Shown here one piece after another: positions 6,604 to 14,434 of a stretch of DNA of 16,558 nt. Under the pieces are notes generated by a model. It was given only the letters and a program-made list of their open reading frames with translations. It had not been told where the DNA came from and did not search any database. Position 1 is the first letter of the stretch; every line of letters starts with the position of its first letter. Made by a program: the position numbers and the translations under genes. Source of the stretch: an uncultured Flavobacteriaceae bacterium (GTDB lineage Bacteria > Bacteroidota > Bacteroidia > Flavobacteriales > Flavobacteriaceae). Location of the stretch: the NCBI GenBank assembly GCA_913020685.1, contig CAJWAY010000018.1, positions 1 to 16,558 of the forward strand, read 5' to 3'.

Positions 6604-7947
6604 GTGTCTAAAAACATCTTTCTAATTATTACAATATTATCTTTTTTGGGGTGTTTACCCGATCCCGTTTCCAATACAACCACACCCTCATTATATTTCT
6701 CGGCCACTTTAATAGACGTCAAATTTTTTGGCGGAAGCAATGAGGAGGTGGCAAGGGAAATCATCGAACTCCAAGAGGGGGGTTATGGTATAGTGGGCAG
6801 TACCAAAAGCACTGACGGAGATTTTAGTGATCGCATTGGTAATGACTGGGATTTGTTCTTGATCAAAATTGATGAGCAGGGTGAGATTACTTGGAAAAAA
6901 ACATATGGAGGGAGCGCAGACGATTTTGGCTTTTCCTTGGTAGAAAGCCCGGATGGAGGATTTGTCCTTATGGGTTACAGTAACAGTCAAGATGGGGATG
7001 TACCTCCCACCAAGGGTTACCACGATAATTGGATTATCCGGGTAGATGCGGCAGGAGCAGTGGTTTGGAAAAAATCCTTTGGATATTCAGGTCATGACCA
7101 TGCCTACAATGTTATTCCAACAAGAGACGGAGGATATTTTTTCAACGGGTTTTTGGATGTAACCGCTTCCAATGGAGAAGGAAATTCAGGTAAACCCTCC
7201 CAAGCCAAACGCCATGGAGTAGGCGAATTCTGGTGTCATAAAATTGACGCCAACGGTAACATTCAATGGCAAAGGTATTTTGGAGGTACCAATAATGACA
7301 GATCCTATGATGCCATTCAAACCCAAGAAGGGAATTTTTTGATCGTTGGGACCTCAGAAAGTAGGGATGTTGACATAAAAAACCCAAAAGGAAGTTATGA
7401 TGTTTGGGTCGTAATGGTCTCTCCCTTTGGTGATATGATTTGGGAAAATTCATATGGAGGAAGTCTGGTGGACGAGGCCTCTAGAGTAATTGAAGACTCT
7501 TTCGGTAATTATAGAATTATAGGAAATACCCATAGCGAGGATTTGGATGTTATTGATTCTAGAGGGTCATCTGATGTGTGGCAAATCATAATAGATAAAT
7601 CTGGAAGATTGATCGGTAGTTACAATTTCGGTGGAAGTGAGTTTGACAGAGGCACGTCAATCACCAAAGGACCATTGGGGGCAACATTCATAACAGGTTA
7701 CTCCCGAAGTCTTGATGGCGATATGTACAGTAATAAGGGAGAAAATGATATATTTTTGATGTATTTGCCTGATGACGGTAGTGAATTGAAAACCATGATA
7801 TTGGGCGGAGAGGGGCAAGATTTTGCTTATGACGTTTTGGTTCGAAGGGACGGTGGTGTCATGTTGGTAGGTCAAACCTTCAGTAAAAATCCACCATATG
7901 ATCGAAACAATGGAAAAAGTGACATTCTAGTGGCCCACTGGCGCTAG
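6604..7947 (+). CDS. Lipoprotein with seven tandem beta-propeller-type repeats
   Basis: Translation most likely starts at GTG 6604, only 2 nt after the upstream TAA, because this preserves a lipoprotein signal MSKNIFLIITILSFLGC with Cys17 in the lipobox. After a short linker, seven repeats of about 58 residues begin near residues 41, 101, 159, 226, 284, 342 and 400. Each shows a (F/Y)GGS..D opening, then a dGG(Y/F)...G turn, an S.DGD loop, and a closing strand such as DLFLIKID or DVWVVMVS with a tryptophan before the next repeat. Repeat 3 has a longer insertion (about residues 187-207) with a lone Cys211. Seven blades would close one propeller. No catalytic motif is visible; a scaffold or ligand-binding role at the cell surface is inference. 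Likely co-transcribed with the preceding LVIVD lipoprotein. Confidence 0.75.
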   Translation: MSKNIFLIITILSFLGCLPDPVSNTTTPSLYFSATLIDVKFFGGSNEEVAREIIELQEGGYGIVGSTKSTDGDFSDRIGNDWDLFLIKIDEQGEITWKKTYGGSADDFGFSLVESPDGGFVLMGYSNSQDGDVPPTKGYHDNWIIRVDAAGAVVWKKSFGYSGHDHAYNVIPTRDGGYFFNGFLDVTASNGEGNSGKPSQAKRHGVGEFWCHKIDANGNIQWQRYFGGTNNDRSYDAIQTQEGNFLIVGTSESRDVDIKNPKGSYDVWVVMVSPFGDMIWENSYGGSLVDEASRVIEDSFGNYRIIGNTHSEDLDVIDSRGSSDVWQIIIDKSGRLIGSYNFGGSEFDRGTSITKGPLGATFITGYSRSLDGDMYSNKGENDIFLMYLPDDGSELKTMILGGEGQDFAYDVLVRRDGGVMLVGQTFSKNPPYDRNNGKSDILVAHWR

Positions 7948-7987
7948 GAATTGTCGATTGAACCATAGTCAGAAATGATAGTAAAAG

Positions 7988-8002
7988 CCTCTTATTAATA
8001 GG
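7988..8002. promoter_or_regulatory. Imperfect palindrome upstream of the suf promoter
   Basis: CCTCTTATTAATAGG reads the same on both strands in most positions and ends 8 nt before the -7 element of the suf operon, where the -33 box should lie. The position suits an operator for a redox or iron-responsive regulator, but the repeat is short, AT-rich and resembles no site I can name. Confidence 0.2.
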
Positions 8003-8010
8003 AAATACGC

Positions 8011-8018
8011 TATATTTG
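8011..8018 (+). promoter_or_regulatory. -7 promoter element of the suf operon
   Basis: TATATTTG is an exact TAnnTTTG match 28 nt before the ATG at 8047. Transcription would start near 8024 inside a TGTA-CC-TACA inverted repeat (8017-8026). No TTTG occurs 19 nt upstream, which may mean that the promoter depends on an activator. Confidence 0.5.
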
Positions 8019-8046
8019 TACCTACATAAAGTAAGATTTGTCTGAC

Positions 8047-8376
8047 ATGATAAAAGTATCGCCCAGTGCCCAAGAAAAAGTGTCGCAGTTGATGCGCGAA
8101 GAGGGGTACAATCCCACCCAAGATTTCGTTCGTGTTGGAGTGAAAAGTGGAGGTTGTTCTGGCTTGTCATACGATTTGAGTTTTGACAATTCAAAATCAG
8201 ATCAAGACCGTTTATTCGAAGACAATCAAGTCAAGATTTTGGTTGATAAAAAAAGCTTGCTTTACCTTCTGGGAACTACCTTAGAGTATTCCGGAGGGTT
8301 GAACGGTAAAGGCTTTATTTTTAATAATCCCAATGCTGAGCGTACATGTGGATGTGGGGAAAGCTTTTCCTTATAA
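8047..8376 (+). CDS. sufA: A-type Fe-S cluster carrier (HesB/IscA/SufA family)
   Basis: A-type proteins bind Fe-S clusters or iron and pass clusters from the scaffold to target enzymes. The 109-residue product has the three invariant cysteines: Cys37 in SGGCSGLSYD and Cys101/Cys103 in the C-terminal TCGCGESF. I start it at ATG 8047, giving the usual MIKVSPSA beginning; an in-frame TTG at 8038 would add only three residues and overlaps a T-rich leader. It is the first gene of the suf operon, 12 nt before sufB and downstream of a TATATTTG element. SufA fits the context best, but the sequence alone does not separate SufA, IscA and ErpA subtypes. Confidence 0.92.
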   Translation: MIKVSPSAQEKVSQLMREEGYNPTQDFVRVGVKSGGCSGLSYDLSFDNSKSDQDRLFEDNQVKILVDKKSLLYLLGTTLEYSGGLNGKGFIFNNPNAERTCGCGESFSL

Positions 8377-8388
8377 CAAATTAGCGAT

Positions 8389-9834
8389 ATGGCTTACACT
8401 GAAGAAGAACTAAAAAAGGAACTGGAGACTAAAGAATACGAATACGGGTTTTATACCGATATCGATTCTGAGACTTTTCCCGTGGGTTTAAATGAGGAAG
8501 TTGTTCGTCGCATCTCTCAAAAAAAGAAAGAGCCCGAATGGATGACCCAATGGCGTTTAAAAGCCTATCAGGCATGGAAAAAAATGGATGAACCCGAATG
8601 GGCCAATGTACATTATTCTAAGCCAGACTATCAGGCAATATCTTATTATTCGGCTCCTAAGAAAAAAGATCAATACAAAAGTTTGGATGAAGTAGATCCC
8701 GAGTTACGTAAAACCTTTGATAAATTGGGCATTTCAATTGATGAGCAAAAGAAACTGGCCGGCGTGGCGGTGGACATCGTAATGGACTCTGTCTCTGTCG
8801 CTACAACTTTTAAAGATACCTTGGCCGAAAAAGGTATTATTTTCTGTTCCATTTCAGAAGCCATTCAAGAACACCCTGATTTAGTAAAAAAATACATTGG
8901 TACTGTAATTCCCATTAAGGACAACTATTTTGCTTCCCTAAATTCTGCAGTTTTTTCCGACGGATCTTTCTGTTACATTCCCAAGGGGGTGCGCTGTCCT
9001 ATGGAATTATCCACTTATTTCAGAATCAATCAGGCGGGAACAGGCCAGTTCGAAAGGACGCTTGTTATTGCAGATGAATCAAGTTATGTAAGTTATCTGG
9101 AAGGCTGTACTGCTCCCTCACGAGACGAAAACCAGTTGCATGCTGCAGTGGTAGAACTAATAGCTTTGGACAATGCAGAAATTAAATACTCCACCGTTCA
9201 AAACTGGTTTCCAGGAGACAAAAATGGAAAAGGTGGAGTATTCAACTTTGTAACCAAAAGGGGCATTTGCCACAAAAACTCCAAAATATCATGGACCCAG
9301 GTGGAAACAGGTTCTGCGGTTACATGGAAATACCCCTCATGTATTCTCAAAGGCGATAACTCAATAGGGGAGTTCTATTCTATAGCTCTCACCAATAACT
9401 ACCAGCAAGCCGACACAGGAACTAAGATGGTTCATTTGGGAAAAAACACTAAAAGCACTATTATCTCCAAGGGTATTTCTGCCGGGAAATCCCAAAACAG
9501 TTATCGTGGATTGGTTCAAGTACACCCCAAGGCCACCAATGCTAGAAACTTTTCACAATGTGACTCCCTTCTGATGGGAAACCGTTGTGGAGCCCATACA
9601 TTCCCCTACATTGAGGCCAAAAACAAAACCGCCCAAATTGAACACGAAGCCACCACTAGTAAGATTGGAGAGGACCAAATTTTTTACTGTAACCAAAGAG
9701 GTATAGACCCTGAAAAGGCTATTGCGTTAGTTGTTAATGGTTTCAGTAAAGAAGTATTGAACAAACTGCCAATGGAATTTGCAGTAGAAGCTCAAAAATT
9801 ATTAGAAATTTCCCTTGAGGGATCCGTAGGATAA
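8389..9834 (+). CDS. sufB: Fe-S cluster assembly scaffold protein SufB
   Basis: SufB is the core of the SufBCD (or SufB2C2) complex, where sulfur from SufE and iron are combined into a nascent cluster. The 481-residue length is typical. The family signatures are present: LEGCTAP with Cys240, matching the sulfur-accepting Cys254 of E. coli; NWFPGD (272-277); QCDSLLMGNRCGAHTFPY with Cys391 and Cys400; and IEHEATTSKI with His419 and Glu420, which by spacing match the E. coli residues involved in cluster formation. The right-handed beta-helix core would span roughly residues 180-400. It is separated from sufC by 10 nt, in the standard gene order. Confidence 0.97.
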   Translation: MAYTEEELKKELETKEYEYGFYTDIDSETFPVGLNEEVVRRISQKKKEPEWMTQWRLKAYQAWKKMDEPEWANVHYSKPDYQAISYYSAPKKKDQYKSLDEVDPELRKTFDKLGISIDEQKKLAGVAVDIVMDSVSVATTFKDTLAEKGIIFCSISEAIQEHPDLVKKYIGTVIPIKDNYFASLNSAVFSDGSFCYIPKGVRCPMELSTYFRINQAGTGQFERTLVIADESSYVSYLEGCTAPSRDENQLHAAVVELIALDNAEIKYSTVQNWFPGDKNGKGGVFNFVTKRGICHKNSKISWTQVETGSAVTWKYPSCILKGDNSIGEFYSIALTNNYQQADTGTKMVHLGKNTKSTIISKGISAGKSQNSYRGLVQVHPKATNARNFSQCDSLLMGNRCGAHTFPYIEAKNKTAQIEHEATTSKIGEDQIFYCNQRGIDPEKAIALVVNGFSKEVLNKLPMEFAVEAQKLLEISLEGSVG

Positions 9835-9844
9835 AAAAACAATC

Positions 9845-10591
9845 ATGTTAACCATAGAAAATCTTCACGCTAAAGTAGAAGGCAAACATATTCTTAAGGG
9901 GATCGATTTAGACGTCAAAGCTGGAGAAGTCCACGCTATAATGGGGCCCAACGGGTCAGGCAAAAGTACTTTATCCTCTGTTATCGCTGGTCATCAGGAT
10001 TACGAAATAAGTCAAGGAACAATGCTATTGGAAGGAGAAGATTTATCCGAGTTTGCTCCAGAGGAACGTGCCCATAAAGGTATCTTTCTATCTTTTCAAT
10101 ACCCTGTAGAAATACCGGGTGTAAGTGTTACCAATTTTATCAAAGCTGCCATTAATGCTTCCCGAAAAGCTAAAGGTTTTGATGACATGGCTGCTAATGA
10201 AATGCTTAAGAAGATAAGGGAAAAATCTTCGCTTTTAGAAATTGATTCTCGTTTTCTCTCCCGCTCGTTGAACGAAGGATTTTCTGGTGGAGAAAAAAAA
10301 CGCAACGAGATATTCCAAATGGCCATGCTAGAACCTAAACTTTCTATCCTCGATGAGACAGATTCCGGCTTAGACATTGATGCACTGAAAATCGTAGCCA
10401 ATGGGGTCAACAAATTGCGCTCCAACGATAACGCTATCATTGTTATTACGCATTACCAAAGGTTATTGGAATACATTATTCCCGATTTTGTTCACGTTCT
10501 TTTCGATGGCAAGATTGTCAAATCAGGTACCAAAGATTTGGCTGTAGAATTGGAAGAAAAAGGATATGACTGGATCAAAGAAATGGCATAA
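9845..10591 (+). CDS. sufC: Fe-S assembly ATPase SufC
   Basis: SufC is the ABC-type ATPase that binds SufB and SufD and drives conformational change during cluster assembly; it is soluble and is not a transporter. In the 248 residues the Walker A motif is GPNGSGKST (34-42), the Q-loop Gln is 85, the signature FSGGEKKR is at 146-153, Walker B with the family-specific LDETDSGLD is at 169-178, and the switch His is 203 in ITHYQRLL. SufC proteins are recognised by the ETDSGLDIDAL stretch and the FSGGEKKRNEI signature, both intact here. It lies between sufB and sufD with gaps of 10 and 5 nt. Confidence 0.97.
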   Translation: MLTIENLHAKVEGKHILKGIDLDVKAGEVHAIMGPNGSGKSTLSSVIAGHQDYEISQGTMLLEGEDLSEFAPEERAHKGIFLSFQYPVEIPGVSVTNFIKAAINASRKAKGFDDMAANEMLKKIREKSSLLEIDSRFLSRSLNEGFSGGEKKRNEIFQMAMLEPKLSILDETDSGLDIDALKIVANGVNKLRSNDNAIIVITHYQRLLEYIIPDFVHVLFDGKIVKSGTKDLAVELEEKGYDWIKEMA

Positions 10592-10596
10592 ATTTT

Positions 10597-11913
10597 ATGG
10601 AGTTTAAGGAAAAACTATTGGCTTCGCATTTGGCTTTTGAGGAAAGGATCGATTTCTCTGACCCCGTTCATCAAACCCGATTAGAATCCCTAAAAACCTT
10701 TGAAGAAAAAGGCTTTCCCACACGGAGAGATGAAGCCTGGAAATACACCTCCCTCAATGCAATGTTGCGTCAGAATTACGCTCTTTTCCCCAAGGCTGAT
10801 ACTACAATTCAACTCAAAAAAGTAAAAAAGTATTTTCTATTCGAAATTGATACTTACAAAGTTGTATTTATTGATGGAGTTTACAGTCCTTTTTTATCAG
10901 ATACTACTCACGACGGTTTGGATGTTTGTCTTATGTCTGCTGCACTATCCAAGGCAAAATATCGAAATTTAATCGATACTTATTTCAATAAAATCACTAA
11001 CAAAGAGGACAGTCTAACAGCCCTTAACACTTCCTACACTCAAGAGGGTGCCTATGTCCACATCCCAAAAAGTGTGGTCGCCGAAAAGCCAATTGAGATC
11101 ATTCACTTCTCAACAGGTAAGGAAAAAGCTTTGTGGTTACAGCCCCGAAATTTGATCGTAGTCGATCAAAATGCACAAGTTCAAATCCTGGAGCGACACC
11201 AAAGTCTTAAAGAACACGATGTAGTATCAAACTCTGTCACTGAAATTTATACCCATAAAGATGCATTAGTGGATTATTATAAAATTCAAAATGATTTAAG
11301 TACTGCTTCGCTAATTGATAATACATATATTTCCCAAGAGACAAATAGCAATGTAAGGGTGCATACATTTTCATTGGGAGGAAAATTGATCCGAAACAAT
11401 TTGAACTTTTATCTCAAGGGGCAATATTGTAATTCTACTCTCAAGGGTGTGACCTTGTTGGAAGATCACCAACATGTTGATCATTACACTTTGGTCGATC
11501 ATATATCCTCCAACTGCGAAAGCCACCAAGATTATAAAGGGGTCTTTTCTGAAGGCTCAAAAGGCGTATTTAACGGTAAAATCCATGTCGATCAATCGGC
11601 ACAAAAAACCAATGCTTTCCAGCAAAATAACAACATACTCCTCGACGATAAAGCCACAGTCAATACCAAACCCCAATTGGAAATTTTTGCCGATGACGTC
11701 AAATGTTCCCATGGTTGTACTGTGGGTCAATTGGATGAAGAAGCACTCTTCTACCTTATGTCCAGGGGGATTCCCAAAAAAGAAGCAAAGGCATTGATGA
11801 CATATGCCTTTGCAAACAACGTTTTGGAAAGTGTAGAGCTGCCCATTTTGAAAAAACGCATCAACAAACTGATTGCCCAAAAATTGGGGGTCAATCTCGG
11901 ATTTGAATTATAG
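10597..11913 (+). CDS. sufD: Fe-S cluster assembly protein SufD
   Basis: SufD is a paralogue of SufB that pairs with it in the SufBC2D complex and supports iron entry. The 438-residue protein has a helical N-terminus with FPTRRDEAWKYTSL (40-53), a beta-helix middle, and the conserved C-terminal block VKCSHGCTVGQLDEEALFYL (368-387); His372 corresponds to the functionally important histidine of E. coli SufD. GIPKKEAKALMTYAF then leads into the terminal helices. The N-terminal half is less conserved than that of SufB, as usual. The gene is 5 nt after sufC and 3 nt before sufS, implying translational coupling. Confidence 0.95.
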   Translation: MEFKEKLLASHLAFEERIDFSDPVHQTRLESLKTFEEKGFPTRRDEAWKYTSLNAMLRQNYALFPKADTTIQLKKVKKYFLFEIDTYKVVFIDGVYSPFLSDTTHDGLDVCLMSAALSKAKYRNLIDTYFNKITNKEDSLTALNTSYTQEGAYVHIPKSVVAEKPIEIIHFSTGKEKALWLQPRNLIVVDQNAQVQILERHQSLKEHDVVSNSVTEIYTHKDALVDYYKIQNDLSTASLIDNTYISQETNSNVRVHTFSLGGKLIRNNLNFYLKGQYCNSTLKGVTLLEDHQHVDHYTLVDHISSNCESHQDYKGVFSEGSKGVFNGKIHVDQSAQKTNAFQQNNNILLDDKATVNTKPQLEIFADDVKCSHGCTVGQLDEEALFYLMSRGIPKKEAKALMTYAFANNVLESVELPILKKRINKLIAQKLGVNLGFEL

Positions 11914-11916
11914 CCC

Positions 11917-13128
11917 ATGGATGTTCAAAAAATCCGTAAAGATTTTCCCATCTTAGCCCGGGAGGTAAACGGTAAACCACTCGTTTATTTTGACAATGCC
12001 GCTACATCACAAACCCCCGTCCAAGTCATTGATACCATTGCTGATTATTACAAAAATTACAACGCCAATATCCATCGTGGTGTGCATACTTTAAGCCAGG
12101 AGGCCACTGATGCTTATGAGGCTGCAAGGCAAAAAATTCAAAAACATTTGAATGCTGCCCATCCTTATGAAATCATTTTTACCTCTGGAACAACACATTC
12201 AATAAATATAGTTAGTAATGGATATGCCCAATTGCTAGGAGAGAAAGATGAACTCATTGTCTCATCATTGGAACACCATTCCAATATTGTTCCCTGGCAA
12301 ATGTTGTGTGAAAAAACAGGAGCGGCACTCAAAGTCATACCTATGAATGAAGATGGGGTTTTACTAATGGATCAATTCGACAAACTGCTGTCTAATAAAA
12401 CTCGATTGGTGTTTGTTAATCATGTTTCAAATGCCTTGGGGACGGTCAATCCTATAGAGGTAATCATTCGAAAAGCCCATGCTGTAGGTGCAGAGGTTTT
12501 GATCGACGGTGCTCAAGCCTCCCCCCACATCCAGGGTGATGTTCAGGCTTTGGATGTAGATTATTACGTTACTTCTGCTCACAAATTATATGGCCCTACG
12601 GGAATTGGCATGCTTTATGGAAAAGAATCTGCCCTCAAGCGTTTGCCTCCCTACCAAGGTGGGGGTGAAATGATTGCAGAAGTAACTTTTGAGAAAACCA
12701 CTTATGCAGATCTCCCTCACAAGTTCGAAGCTGGTACGCCCAATATTGCCGGAGGGATTGCTTTTGGTGCTGCCCTTGACTATATCAATGCAATTGGAAT
12801 AAAACAGATCGCTACCTATGAGGAGGAACTCTTGAAATATGCTACAGACAAGCTTAGTAAAATTCCCGGACTAAAAATTTACGGTACTGCCTCCAAAAAA
12901 ACAGCAGTCATTTCATTCAATGTGGAAGGCATTCACCCCTATGATATTGGGAGTATCTTGGACAAACTTGGTATCGCTGTAAGAACAGGACACCACTGTG
13001 CCCAGCCCATCATGGATTATTATCAAATACCCGGTACTGTCAGGGTTTCTTTTTCTTTTTATAATACTCTCGAAGAGATTGACCGTATGATTGAAGCCCT
13101 CATAAAAGCTATCAACATGTTACAATAA
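11917..13128 (+). CDS. sufS: Cysteine desulfurase SufS (group II)
   Basis: This PLP enzyme removes sulfur from L-cysteine as an enzyme-bound persulfide and releases alanine. The 403-residue product has YFDNAATSQTP near the start, SSLEHHSNIVPW with His121 stacking on PLP, DGAQASPH with Asp197, the PLP lysine Lys223 in SAHKLYGPTGIG, and the active-site Cys361 in RTGHHCAQP. The short RTGHHCA loop is the mark of SufS/CsdA-type group II enzymes, distinct from IscS/NifS. Such enzymes need a sulfur acceptor, which fits the sufE gene that follows after 16 nt. Confidence 0.97.
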   Translation: MDVQKIRKDFPILAREVNGKPLVYFDNAATSQTPVQVIDTIADYYKNYNANIHRGVHTLSQEATDAYEAARQKIQKHLNAAHPYEIIFTSGTTHSINIVSNGYAQLLGEKDELIVSSLEHHSNIVPWQMLCEKTGAALKVIPMNEDGVLLMDQFDKLLSNKTRLVFVNHVSNALGTVNPIEVIIRKAHAVGAEVLIDGAQASPHIQGDVQALDVDYYVTSAHKLYGPTGIGMLYGKESALKRLPPYQGGGEMIAEVTFEKTTYADLPHKFEAGTPNIAGGIAFGAALDYINAIGIKQIATYEEELLKYATDKLSKIPGLKIYGTASKKTAVISFNVEGIHPYDIGSILDKLGIAVRTGHHCAQPIMDYYQIPGTVRVSFSFYNTLEEIDRMIEALIKAINMLQ

Positions 13129-13144
13129 ATTATTAATTTTAGAT

Positions 13145-13570
13145 ATGGAAACTATAGAAGTGGCACAAGAGGAAATTATAGAGGAGTTTTCCATGTTTGA
13201 AGACTGGATGCAACGCTACGAGTACATGATCGAGTTAGGAAAATCACTCCCATTGATCGACCCACGATTCAAATCCGATGATTACATCATTAAGGGATGC
13301 CAAAGCAAGGTATGGGTTCATGCCGATTTGGAAGATGACAAATTGGTATTTACAGCTGACAGTGACGCCATTATTACTAAGGGTATCATTGCCATTTTAA
13401 TACGGGTATTTTCTTATCAACACCCTAATGCCATACTCGAATCAGGGACTGAATTTATTGATAAAATCGGCCTAAAGGAACATTTATCTCCTACCCGTGC
13501 CAATGGTTTGGTCTCGATGATCAAACAGCTAAAAATGTACGCTATTGCCTTTAAAACTCAATTGAATTAA
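13145..13570 (+). CDS. sufE: Sulfur acceptor protein SufE
   Basis: SufE accepts persulfide sulfur from SufS and hands it to SufB, raising SufS activity. The 141-residue length is normal. The active cysteine is Cys52 in DYIIKGCQSKVWV, preceded by LPLIDPRFK, both standard for SufE. Downstream segments DAIITKGIIAILIRVFS and IGLKEHLSPTRANGLVSMI are also family hallmarks. The presence of SufE rather than the zinc-dependent SufU assigns this to the SufS-SufE type of pathway. The gene ends 2 nt before the SufT-like gene. Confidence 0.96.
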   Translation: METIEVAQEEIIEEFSMFEDWMQRYEYMIELGKSLPLIDPRFKSDDYIIKGCQSKVWVHADLEDDKLVFTADSDAIITKGIIAILIRVFSYQHPNAILESGTEFIDKIGLKEHLSPTRANGLVSMIKQLKMYAIAFKTQLN

Positions 13571-13572
13571 TC

Positions 13573-13899
13573 ATGTCAGAAGAAACTGTTGAGTCGGCTG
13601 AACTTGGCGACAAAATTGTCGGAGTACTCAAAACCATCTATGACCCTGAAATCCCTGTGGATATTTACGAGCTAGGATTGATCTATGACGTTTTTGTTAA
13701 CGAAGATGCTGATGTGAAAATACTTATGACCTTGACGACTCCCAACTGTCCAGTGGCTGAGACACTCCCACGTGAAGTGGAAGAAAAAGTGAAATCATTG
13801 GACGAAGTTAAGGACGCCGAGGTGGAGATCACCTTCGATCCGCCCTGGTCTCAAGAACTGATGAGTGAGGAAGCCAAATTGGAATTAGGAATGCTGTAA
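13573..13899 (+). CDS. sufT: SUF-associated DUF59/MIP18-family protein (SufT-like)
   Basis: The 108-residue single-domain DUF59 protein carries DPEIPVDIYELGLIYDV (24-40), the conserved TTPNCPVAETLP stretch with Cys59, and EITFDPPWSQELMSEEA (85-101). Relatives include bacterial SufT, needed for Fe-S protein maturation under high demand, and eukaryotic MIP18 of the cytosolic targeting complex. It lacks the C-terminal extensions seen in larger SufT versions. Its location between sufE and the DUF2480 gene, with 2-nt and 0-nt gaps, supports a role in cluster delivery or maturation rather than in phenylacetate degradation (the PaaD branch of the same fold). The exact step is unknown. Confidence 0.88.
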   Translation: MSEETVESAELGDKIVGVLKTIYDPEIPVDIYELGLIYDVFVNEDADVKILMTLTTPNCPVAETLPREVEEKVKSLDEVKDAEVEITFDPPWSQELMSEEAKLELGML

Positions 13900-14409
13900 A
13901 TGGCTGATACTATTGTAAATCGAGTGGCAGCAAGTGCCTTGATTACTTTCGATCTTGAAAAACTATATCAAATCGGATCAAGACAGTCTATTGATTTATC
14001 CCAATGGTTGGAACAAGGACTACTGCTAAAAGAAAAGGAATTTAGAACCCAACTCAAGGCCCACGACTGGACTATCTACCGTGATAAATTCATTGCCATA
14101 CAATGTTCTACTGAAGCCATTCTACCCTCATGGGCTTTCCTATTGGTTACGACCCACCTGCAACCTTTTGCCAGAAAGGTAGTCCTGGGGAATTTAAAAG
14201 ATTTAGAGGTACAGCTATTTGCAGAGGAAATTCAACTTTTGGATTTATCCCTATACAAAGACCAACCTGTAATAATTAAAGGGTGTACTGAAAAAATTGT
14301 CCCTCAGGATGCCTATGTTCAATTGATTTCCAAACTTCAACCCGTGGTAAAAAGTCTTTTTTATGGAGAGGCCTGCTCCTCGGTTCCTCTCTACAAAAAA
14401 AAGAAATAG
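13900..14409 (+). CDS. DUF2480 family protein of the SUF operon
   Basis: The ATG directly follows the TAA of the SufT-like gene, so the two are translationally coupled. The 169-residue protein has no signal peptide or membrane segment and should be cytosolic. I recognise it as the DUF2480 family found in Bacteroidota: NRVAASALITFDLE near the start, LLLKEKEFR, HDWTIYRDKFIAIQCST, PVIIKGCTEKIVPQ and the end KSLFYGEACSSVPLYKKKK. It has exactly three cysteines, Cys69, Cys129 and Cys159, each in a motif I recall as conserved in the family. The function is not known. Its location suggests a role in Fe-S assembly or transfer, and three cysteines could hold a metal or cluster; this is inference. Confidence 0.85.
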   Translation: MADTIVNRVAASALITFDLEKLYQIGSRQSIDLSQWLEQGLLLKEKEFRTQLKAHDWTIYRDKFIAIQCSTEAILPSWAFLLVTTHLQPFARKVVLGNLKDLEVQLFAEEIQLLDLSLYKDQPVIIKGCTEKIVPQDAYVQLISKLQPVVKSLFYGEACSSVPLYKKKK

Positions 14410-14434
14410 TTACTTTTGGAAAGAACTCCAACTT

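Noticed and set aside
8038..8046. TTG start for the A-type carrier giving an MSDMIK beginning
   Set aside because: The ATG at 8047 gives the normal family start and better spacing from the -7 element.
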